This document shows, one piece after another, positions 6,418 to 10,924 of a stretch of 10,924 nucleotides of DNA (position 1 is its first letter; the number at the start of each line of letters is the position of its first letter). The notes below the pieces were generated by a model. The model made no database searches and was not told where the DNA came from. It saw nothing but the letters and a program-made list of their open reading frames with translations. A program made the translations under genes and the position numbers. This stretch comes from Deltaproteobacteria bacterium (GTDB taxonomy: Bacteria; Desulfobacterota; Syntrophia; Syntrophales; UBA5619), in contig JAPLJW010000133.1 in the NCBI GenBank assembly GCA_026388365.1, forward strand, positions 1 to 10,924, given 5' to 3'.

Positions 6418-6654
6418 ATGAAAATTTCTATTGAATATTGTGTTGCTTGAAACTTTCTTCCTCAAGCTTCCCGTGTGGAAGCGGAATTGAAGGCAAATTA
6501 TCCCGATTCAAATATTGAATGGATCGAAGGCGGAGGCGGCATCTTCGATGTAAAGTGTAACGGCAAGTTGATTTACTCCAAACAGAATATTAAAGGACAG
6601 CGATTTCCCAATGCGGGAGAAATCGCCCGATTGATCGAACAAGAGAGGAGCTGA
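6418..6654 (+). CDS. selW: SelW-like selenoprotein (Rdx family), TGA at codon 11 read as selenocysteine
   Basis: A 78-residue thioredoxin-fold redox protein. A perfect AGGAGG sits four bases before ATG 6418. The frame reads MKISIEYCVA, then TGA (6448-6450), and continues open for 67 codons to TGA at 6652. Reading the first TGA as selenocysteine gives YCVAU, the CxxU active-site motif (C8, U11) just after the first beta strand, where SelW proteins carry it. The rest is also Rdx-like: a helix (ASRVEAELKANYP), a strand, a glycine turn (EGGGGIFDV), then CNGKLIYSKQNIKGQRFPNAGEIARLIEQ, matching the 'GKLI-SK ... RFP ... LI' pattern of the family. A hairpin follows the TGA at a suitable distance. The role is thought to be thiol redox or antioxidant, with substrate unknown. 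GC is about 42% by hand count against about 60% in neighbours, hinting at separate ancestry. The sel machinery is not in the window. Confidence 0.9.
6462..6490 (+). promoter_or_regulatory. candidate bacterial SECIS hairpin in selW mRNA
   Basis: GCTTCC (6466-6471) and GGAAGC (6477-6482) form a perfect 6-bp stem with loop CGTGT (6472-6476). TCAA (6462-6465) and TTGA (6487-6490) can extend the stem past a 4-base bulge. The apical stem begins 15 bases after the TGA and the loop carries G-U, as expected for an element read by SelB. Bacterial SECIS elements lie inside the coding region directly after the UGA, as here. Confidence 0.65.
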
Positions 6655-6688
6655 CATTTATTGCTCCAGCAACAATATATGTCCAAGT

Positions 6689-6751
6689 CGTCATTCCCGC
6701 GCAGGCGGGAATCCAGAATTGGACTGGATGCCGGATCAAGTCCGGCATGAC
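6689..6751. repeat. dispersed palindromic repeat, second family, copy 1
   Basis: CGTCATTCCCGCGCAGGCGGGAATCCAG is split here into stem halves ATTCCCGC (from 6692) and GCGGGAAT. It is followed by a second stem GATGCCGGA...TCCGGCATGAC (6728-6751). This twin-hairpin form is a common proteobacterial intergenic repeat. It sits between selW and the exporter gene and overlaps the most upstream possible ATG (6747) of the exporter, which argues against that start. Confidence 0.8.
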
Positions 6752-6812
6752 ATTTGATATGTTTAATTGCCGGAGTAATAACGGAAATGGGCAAATAGGT
6801 GCCACCCCGGCC

Positions 6813-7817
6813 ATGATGAACGAACCAAGAGAAATGGAACCTGTTGCAGAGCCACATGCTGAGAAAACCGGTCGCGTGCGGACCTTTGCCACGGCCGGAG
6901 GCGTCGGTGCAATCCTGTTATGGAGTACGACGATCGCCGTCGCCCGAAGCCTCTCCGAGCAGCTTGGCCCTGTGACCGCCGCGGCGGCAGTCTACGGCGT
7001 CGCCGGCACCGTGTCCCTGGCCCGCCTTGCAGGCTCTGACGCGAAACGGCGGCAAATTGGACACCTCCCGCGCAACTATCTGATCGGCTGCGGCACGCTT
7101 TTTGTCGCCTATATGCTTTTTCTGTATCTTGCAATCGGACTTGCCGCGGACCGGCAGCAGGTCCTCGAGATCGGGCTCCTGAACTATCTCTGGCCTGCAC
7201 TGACGCTCCTCCTATCCGTGGCGCTTCTCCGCAAAACGGCTACGCTGCTTCTTTTCCCGGGCACGGTGCTCGCTCTCCTGGGCGTTATGCTTGTCCTGAC
7301 GCATGGAGCGGACGTGTCATGGCGGTCATTTGTCCACAATGTCGAAACCAACCCCGCAGCCTACTCGCTGGGACTCGCCGCCGCAGTAGCCTGGGCCCTC
7401 TATTCCGTTCTGACATGCAAGTGGGCCGGCGGCAGCACAACCGGTGGCGTGGAACTGTTCCTGTCCGTCACGGCTGCCGTACTGCTCTTGATAGGCCTCG
7501 GCGTAGATGAACCGCGCGCGTGGAGCGTACGTTCCATCGCGGAGGCGGTCTTCCTCGGGATGGCGACGTACGCGGCATACGGGCTTTGGGACACCGCCAT
7601 GCGAACCGGCAACCTGGTGCTGGTCGCAGCAGGTTCCTACTTGACGCCGTTGTTTTCCACCATGGCGAGTTGCCTCTACCTCGCCATCGTGCCGGGACCG
7701 ATTCTGTGGCTGGGCTGTGGGCTGCTCGTTGCCGGGTCCCTGCTCAGTTGGCAATCAGTTTCCGGCGGGGTGTCCATACGGATTGGAAAAGAAGCTGTAC
7801 CCCGCGACGGCTTGTAA
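6813..7817 (+). CDS. yddG: YddG-like aromatic amino acid exporter (DMT superfamily, EamA)
   Basis: Inner-membrane transporter of 334 residues with ten predicted hydrophobic segments in two EamA halves. YddG family signatures are visible in order: LLWSTTIAVARSLSEQLGP (35-53), a first-half end at GLLNYLWPALTLL (121-133), WALYSVLTCKW (194-204) and GNLVLVAAGSYLTPLFS (266-282). E. coli YddG, an exporter of aromatic amino acids and paraquat, is 293 residues, so this form has about 25 extra hydrophilic N-terminal residues. The start is unclear: tandem ATGs at 6813 and 6816 lack a good ribosome site, ATG 6834 is possible, and ATG 6747 lies inside a repeat. The substrate assignment comes from the family only. 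The gene appears monocistronic and ends just before a repeat element. Confidence 0.85.
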   Translation: MMNEPREMEPVAEPHAEKTGRVRTFATAGGVGAILLWSTTIAVARSLSEQLGPVTAAAAVYGVAGTVSLARLAGSDAKRRQIGHLPRNYLIGCGTLFVAYMLFLYLAIGLAADRQQVLEIGLLNYLWPALTLLLSVALLRKTATLLLFPGTVLALLGVMLVLTHGADVSWRSFVHNVETNPAAYSLGLAAAVAWALYSVLTCKWAGGSTTGGVELFLSVTAAVLLLIGLGVDEPRAWSVRSIAEAVFLGMATYAAYGLWDTAMRTGNLVLVAAGSYLTPLFSTMASCLYLAIVPGPILWLGCGLLVAGSLLSWQSVSGGVSIRIGKEAVPRDGL

Positions 7818-7844
7818 CCGCGCGCGGGCGGCATTCGGCAAATA

Positions 7845-7993
7845 CAGGCTGTTGAAAAACGCCCATCTGCGGCGTTTCCCTCATCCTTCGCCGTTCAACG
7901 TACCATACAGTACGCCTCACGGCTCAGGATTTCGGGGGCCTTGCATCTGGCCGTTTTTGAACAGCCTGCAAAAGAGACTTTTTCAACAAGCTG
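7845..7993. repeat. dispersed inverted-repeat element, copy 3
   Basis: This is the clearest copy. The 5' unit CAGGCTGTTGAAAAAC (7845-7860) is matched by inverted units GTTTTTGAACAGCCTG (7953-7968) and ACTTTTTCAACAAGCTG (7977-7993), so the ends are inverted repeats and the element can fold into a long hairpin. The interior matches copy 2 (5141-5275) almost base for base, and its central CGTACC...GTACGCCTC matches copy 1. It lies between the exporter gene and the 8010 reading frame. Confidence 0.87.
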
Positions 7994-8009
7994 AATGAAG
8001 GATGAAGAG

Positions 8010-8147
8010 ATGACCCAAGCATACATTCACGGATATGATATACAGGAGACGGAATATTCTGTTATACGTTCTTTAAAGCCGCCGGATGTTCGGCGTGGTT
8101 ATGACCAGCACGGATGCACAACGAAGGCGGTGGCTCAAAGAGGTTAA
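8010..8147 (+). pseudogene. possible truncated SAM-methyltransferase remnant, 45 residues
   Basis: ATG 8010 has AAGGA seven bases upstream, so translation could start. The product begins MTQAYIHGYDIQETEY, which resembles the start of a group of SAM-dependent methyltransferases common in deltaproteobacteria ('YIHGY..-E'), but the frame stops at TAA 8145 after 45 codons and no methyltransferase core follows. I read it as the 5' end of a deleted gene. It could also be a genuine small protein or a chance resemblance. Confidence 0.35.
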
Positions 8148-8202
8148 GGCCATGATGGATTCGGTCTTTCCAAAGGAAGAAGACCCTGAGAGAACGATAT
8201 AA
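8086..8202 (+). CDS. small open reading frame, 38 residues, unknown
   Basis: A short frame overlaps the end of the 8010 frame and ends at TAA 8200, two bases before the Nudix ATG at 8205. That spacing would allow translational coupling and might explain why the Nudix gene has no clear ribosome site of its own. The product is charged (DAQRRRWLKEVKAMMDS, then FPKEEDPERTI) and has no family I recognise. No good ribosome site precedes ATG 8086 or 8101; AAGAGG lies before ATG 8151. It may be a decay product of the same remnant. Confidence 0.3.
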   Translation: MFGVVMTSTDAQRRRWLKEVKAMMDSVFPKEEDPERTI

Positions 8203-8204
8203 CC

Positions 8205-8633
8205 ATGCCATGCCATGAGCAACGGATGCATATCCATGTGGCCTGCGCGATCATCGAGCAGGACGGTCTCGTCCTGGCCGCCCGGCGGAGCCGATCCATG
8301 CGCATGCCCCTCAAATGGGAATTCCCCGGTGGAAAGATCGAACCGGGAGAGAGCCCGGAGGCGTGCCTCCACCGGGAGCTGATGGAGGAGATGGAGCTTT
8401 GCGTTGCCGTGAAGCGGGAGATGCCGCCCTCGACGCACGAATACCCGGCCTTCACGGTCACCCTGCATTCCTTTGTCTGCGGGATCCTCTCCGGGGAGAT
8501 GACCCTGAACGAACACCATGCCGTTGCCTGGCTCAAACCGGAGGAGTTGCCGGCCCTCGACTGGGTCGAAGCGGACCGAACGGTCGTCGCGGCGTACCGG
8601 CGGGGCATCGGCGGGACGGACGCCGCGGAGTGA
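8205..8633 (+). CDS. Nudix hydrolase, MutT/NudG-like nucleotide pyrophosphatase
   Basis: Cytoplasmic protein of 142 residues that probably removes pyrophosphate from oxidised or unusual nucleoside triphosphates, such as 8-oxo-dGTP. KWEFPGGKIEPGES (37-50) leads into the Nudix box from Gly43 to Leu65: GX5E with Glu49, then RELMEEMEL (57-65) supplying the metal-binding glutamates 58, 61 and 62. The consensus glycine near the end of the box is Glu64 instead, an unusual change. The C-terminal part (AWLKPEELPALDW) is typical of MutT and NudG. The ATG at 8205 has no clear ribosome site, and ATG 8226 (MHIHVACAII) is an alternative that matches the common family start. A 38-residue frame ends two bases upstream. 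Confidence 0.88.
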   Translation: MPCHEQRMHIHVACAIIEQDGLVLAARRSRSMRMPLKWEFPGGKIEPGESPEACLHRELMEEMELCVAVKREMPPSTHEYPAFTVTLHSFVCGILSGEMTLNEHHAVAWLKPEELPALDWVEADRTVVAAYRRGIGGTDAAE

Positions 8634-8658
8634 GACCTTTGGAAATCTACCTATTGTT

Positions 8659-8752
8659 GTCACCCCGGCGAAAGCCGGGGTCCAGAACCTGCCGAAAAAA
8701 CTGGATTCCCCCGGATCAAGTCCGGGGCAGGCTTGGTCAAGCACGGAATGAC
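8659..8752. repeat. dispersed palindromic repeat, second family, copy 2
   Basis: GTCACCCCGGCGAAAGCCGGGG (stem halves ACCCCGGC and GCCGGGGT, 8659-8680) followed by TCCAG is the same twin-hairpin repeat seen at 6689-6751. The second stem is CCCCGGA...TCCGGGG within 8708-8727. A tail, CGACTTTTTACGAGGTCGTC, at 8768-8787 may belong to it and shares the GACTTTTT motif with the first repeat family. Confidence 0.8.
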
Positions 8753-8807
8753 AAAACAGGTGGAAATCGACTTTTTACGAGGTCGTCAAAGGTCGAGAGG
8801 TGCATAA

Positions 8808-8869
8808 AAAAATCGCGTGATGATTTTTAATCTCTCCGGGGCGGATTCGCCGGAGTCTGCCGCGGAGAG
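8808..8869. other. structured leader upstream of the Tat hydrolase gene
   Basis: There are two hairpins. AAAAATC pairs with GATTTTT around a 7-base loop (8808-8828). CTCTCCG (8832-8838) pairs with CGGAGAG (8863-8869), with GC-rich self-complementary sequence between. The first resembles a weak terminator for the Nudix gene (its 3' arm ends in T-rich sequence); the second may be in the 5' leader of the hydrolase mRNA. Confidence 0.4.
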
Positions 8870-8918
8870 GTTCAAGTACGGATTGAACTGGCATTTTTAG
8901 AGAAAGGGGGAAAGCAGC

Positions 8919-9794
8919 ATGATGGATATCAGGGATCGGAATCCGAACGAGGAGAGAAGTCTCACCAGGCGAATGTTTCTGAAGATGGGCGGGTGGTTGA
9001 TCATGGCGGCGGGTATTTTGAGAATACCGGGAATCGCCCTGGCCCAGGAAAAGCCGGAGGTGATTTCCGAGAATGTCCGGTTTCCGGGCAAGGGGGGAAT
9101 GGTCGGCGGGTATCTTTCCCGGCCTGCCGGGCAGGGACCCTTCCCGGGGGTCATCGTGATCCATGAAAACAGGGGTGTCACGGATTATATTCAGGACGTG
9201 ACCCAAAATCTTGCGAAAGAGGGGTATGTCGGCCTTTCGGTGAACCTGGTTTCCCGAAGCCTGGGGCCGGATTATCCCGGCGGTTCGGATGAAGCCATGA
9301 AGGCCCTCGGCCAATTGTCGGACGACGATGCGATGGCGGATCTGGATGCCGGCATGGAGTACCTTCAAAAGCAGCCGGTCGTTTTCACCAACTCCATCGG
9401 CTGCATGGGATTTTGCATGGGGGGCAGATTCTCCCTCCTCTTCGCCGGGCACAGAAAAGACCTGCAGGCAGCGGTGGTTTTTTACGGACGCACGATCAAC
9501 AAGATCACCCCTCTGCAATCCCGGTCGCCGATCGATCTGGCGCCGGAGATGACGGCGCCGCTGCTCGGAAGTTACGGGGCGGCGGACGCGGGCATCCCGG
9601 TCGAAGATGTCCGGAAGCTCGAGGAAGCGCTGAAGAAAAACAACAAGACCTTCGATATCAAGATATACCCGGAGGCAAAACACGCGTTTCATCGGGAGGG
9701 CCCGAATTACCATGCGGAAGCGGCAAAGGACGCCTGGAAACGATCCGTAAATTGGCTGGCCAAATACCTGAAGCCGCCAACCCCGAAAGGATAG
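8919..9794 (+). CDS. dienelactone hydrolase family protein with Tat signal
   Basis: Alpha/beta hydrolase of 291 residues, probably exported folded to the periplasm. Residues 1-43 form a twin-arginine signal: TRRMFLKMG (16-24), a hydrophobic stretch, then IALAQ. The catalytic set of dienelactone hydrolases is intact: Glu83 in HENRG (82-86), nucleophile Cys166 in GFCMGG (164-169), Asp223 in GAADAG and His255 in AKHAFH (253-258). Secreted members act on diverse esters or lactones, and the true substrate is unknown. ATG 8919 (tandem with 8922) has an AAAGGGGG tract about eight bases upstream. The anSME gene starts nine bases after its stop codon begins to end the frame, so the two are probably one operon. 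A 341-residue frame on the opposite strand is a shadow. No CxPxR or SxPxR sulfatase motif occurs in it, so it is not an evident anSME substrate. Confidence 0.9.
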   Translation: MMDIRDRNPNEERSLTRRMFLKMGGWLIMAAGILRIPGIALAQEKPEVISENVRFPGKGGMVGGYLSRPAGQGPFPGVIVIHENRGVTDYIQDVTQNLAKEGYVGLSVNLVSRSLGPDYPGGSDEAMKALGQLSDDDAMADLDAGMEYLQKQPVVFTNSIGCMGFCMGGRFSLLFAGHRKDLQAAVVFYGRTINKITPLQSRSPIDLAPEMTAPLLGSYGAADAGIPVEDVRKLEEALKKNNKTFDIKIYPEAKHAFHREGPNYHAEAAKDAWKRSVNWLAKYLKPPTPKG

Positions 9795-9802
9795 GTTCAT
9801 CC

Positions 9803-10924
9803 GTGGAGGACGCCCTCAGCCTGTTGATCAAACCTGTCTCCGCGGATTGCAACATGCGTTGCCGGTACTGCTTCTACCGGCGGCCGACGGATCCCTATCG
9901 TTCCGAAGAGCGTCACATCATGGACGATGCGACACTCAAAACGATGATCTCCGGGTATATGAAATCGGCCGGAAGGTGCGCCTCGTTCGGCTGGCAGGGC
10001 GGGGAACCCCTTCTGGCCGGCATCGATTTTTTTGAGAGGGTTGTTGCCTATCAGCAGGCCTACGGCCTTTCGGGGCAACGGGTCGGCAATAACCTGCAGA
10101 CCAACGGCCTGCTGATCGATGAGGCGTGGGCAAAATTCTTCCGGCGGTACAACTTTTTCATCGGCGTGAGCCTGGACGGCCCGGAGGAAGTTCACAACCG
10201 CTACCGTCACTCCGCCAGCGGAAATGACGGTTTTCAGCGGACCCTGGAGGGAATCCGGACCCTCCGGGATCACCGGGTGGAATTCAGCATCCTTTCCGTC
10301 GTCAACGATGTGACGGCGAAGAGGCCGGCGGAACTCTATGATTTCTTTATCCGTAACGGGCTCGACCGGCTGCAGTTCATCCCCTGCCTTGAGATCCACG
10401 GCGAAACCGGGAAGGTACAGGACTACTCGGTTGCGGTGCGGGATTACCGGGATTTTCTCTGCACGTTATTCGATCTCTGGTACAACCGCGGCCGACCGGC
10501 GGCCTCGATCAGGCTTTTTGAAAACATCCTGGCCGTTTATCTGGGCCGGGACCCGGAGATCTGCGCCTTCAAGGACCGGTGCGGCAGTTATCGGGTCGTC
10601 GAATACAACGGCGATGTCTATCCCTGCGATTTTTTCGTGGAGGCGCCCTGGCTGTTGGGGAATCTGCGGCAGACGTCCATCGGCGATCTGCTGAAAAAGC
10701 GGAAGAGCCGGGAATTCAGCAGCCGAAAGAAGGAGGGATCGCCCGTCTGTAAATCCTGTGAATGGAATTTCATCTGTCATTTCGGCTGCCCGCATTACCG
10801 TTTGCCTGCGGGGGAGAATTATTTCTGCGAAGCATACCGGCAATTCTTCCAATACACGCGGCGCCGTTTTGAAACATTGAAAGAGAATCTCCTGAAAGCG
10901 GAATCGGAATGGCCGGGGAACTCC
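9803..10924 (+). CDS. anaerobic sulfatase-maturating enzyme (radical SAM/SPASM), 3' end at or past window edge
   Basis: Oxidises an active-site Cys or Ser of sulfatases to formylglycine without oxygen, using S-adenosylmethionine and three 4Fe-4S clusters. The frame runs 374 codons to the window end. The radical SAM motif CNMRCRYCFY has Cys16, 20 and 23; WQGGEPL (64-70) is the GGEP motif. The SPASM cysteines fall at 254, 260, 275, 316, 319, 325, 329 and 342, almost the same positions as in characterised clostridial anSME, and Asp276 in YPCDFF occupies the place of its catalytic Asp. The length equals the family's usual 370-400, so only a few residues may be missing. The start is GTG 9803, with AAAGGA eleven bases upstream and the preceding hydrolase stop only eight bases away. 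No sulfatase is visible here; its target must lie downstream or elsewhere. Confidence 0.93.
   Translation, partial: MEDALSLLIKPVSADCNMRCRYCFYRRPTDPYRSEERHIMDDATLKTMISGYMKSAGRCASFGWQGGEPLLAGIDFFERVVAYQQAYGLSGQRVGNNLQTNGLLIDEAWAKFFRRYNFFIGVSLDGPEEVHNRYRHSASGNDGFQRTLEGIRTLRDHRVEFSILSVVNDVTAKRPAELYDFFIRNGLDRLQFIPCLEIHGETGKVQDYSVAVRDYRDFLCTLFDLWYNRGRPAASIRLFENILAVYLGRDPEICAFKDRCGSYRVVEYNGDVYPCDFFVEAPWLLGNLRQTSIGDLLKKRKSREFSSRKKEGSPVCKSCEWNFICHFGCPHYRLPAGENYFCEAYRQFFQYTRRRFETLKENLLKAESEWPGNS

Larger units (their letters stand above)
7818..8204. other. intergenic region with repeat and decayed or small reading frames
   Basis: This stretch of almost 390 bases holds repeat copy 3 (7845-7993) and, after it, two short overlapping reading frames (8010-8147 and 8086-8202) of doubtful status. 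No clear promoter or RNA gene was seen. A 93-residue frame running through the repeat (7717-7998) is regarded as spurious. Confidence 0.5.

Noticed and set aside
6136..6450. 104-residue plus-strand frame ending in MKISIEYCVA
   Set aside because: It is only an upstream extension of the selW frame through the methyltransferase gene; the strong ribosome site at 6408-6413 and the SelW homology show the true gene starts at 6418 and reads through the TGA.
5141..7993. CRISPR array
   Set aside because: Repeats are few, long, palindromic and thousands of bases apart, with no regular spacers.
7717..7998. 93-residue plus-strand frame
   Set aside because: Overlaps the exporter end and runs through a dispersed repeat, so it is repeat-derived.
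8775..9800. 341-residue minus-strand frame
   Set aside because: Antisense shadow of the Tat hydrolase, whose catalytic residues and Tat motif are intact.
9797..10399. 200-residue minus-strand frame
   Set aside because: Antisense to the anSME gene, which shows all cluster-binding cysteines in the right order.

Overview
The window looks like chromosomal DNA of an anaerobic deltaproteobacterium (Desulfobacterota, perhaps Syntrophales-like). The grounds are GC-rich coding sequence, an anaerobic sulfatase-maturating radical SAM enzyme, an iron-sulfur flavoprotein, a selenocysteine gene, and dispersed palindromic repeats built on a GTTGAAAAA core. The taxonomic guess is inference from gene content, not from a marker gene.

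Layout. From 1 to 4176, on the minus strand, lies an ABC importer operon of the Fe3+/thiamine/phosphonate type: a secreted binding protein (3052-4176), an ATPase (1544-2623) and a fused two-domain permease (1-1534, cut by the window edge). The gap between binding protein and ATPase holds a dispersed repeat and a large GC-rich hairpin. A divergent promoter region (4177-4548) separates this operon from a plus-strand iron-sulfur flavoprotein (4549-5139). After a second repeat copy and an AT-rich gap come an MddA/NnrU-type membrane methyltransferase (5550-6281), a 78-residue SelW-like selenoprotein (6418-6654), and a YddG-type amino-acid exporter (6813-7817). Then come a third repeat copy, a patch of small or decayed reading frames (8010-8202), a Nudix hydrolase (8205-8633), a second repeat family, a Tat-exported dienelactone-hydrolase-like protein (8919-9794) and, eight bases later, an anaerobic sulfatase-maturating enzyme (9803 to the window end).

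The main discovery is the SelW-like gene at 6418-6654. Its codon 11 is an in-frame TGA in a CxxU redox motif (YCVAU), and a hairpin with a GU-containing loop begins 15 bases after the TGA. Ordinary gene callers would stop at this TGA and miss the gene. It is also more AT-rich than its neighbours (about 42% GC by hand count).

Other points are three copies of an inverted-repeat element of about 135-150 bp, back-to-back promoters with a structured leader in the divergent region, and an anSME whose cysteine and catalytic Asp pattern is intact but which has no visible sulfatase target in the window.
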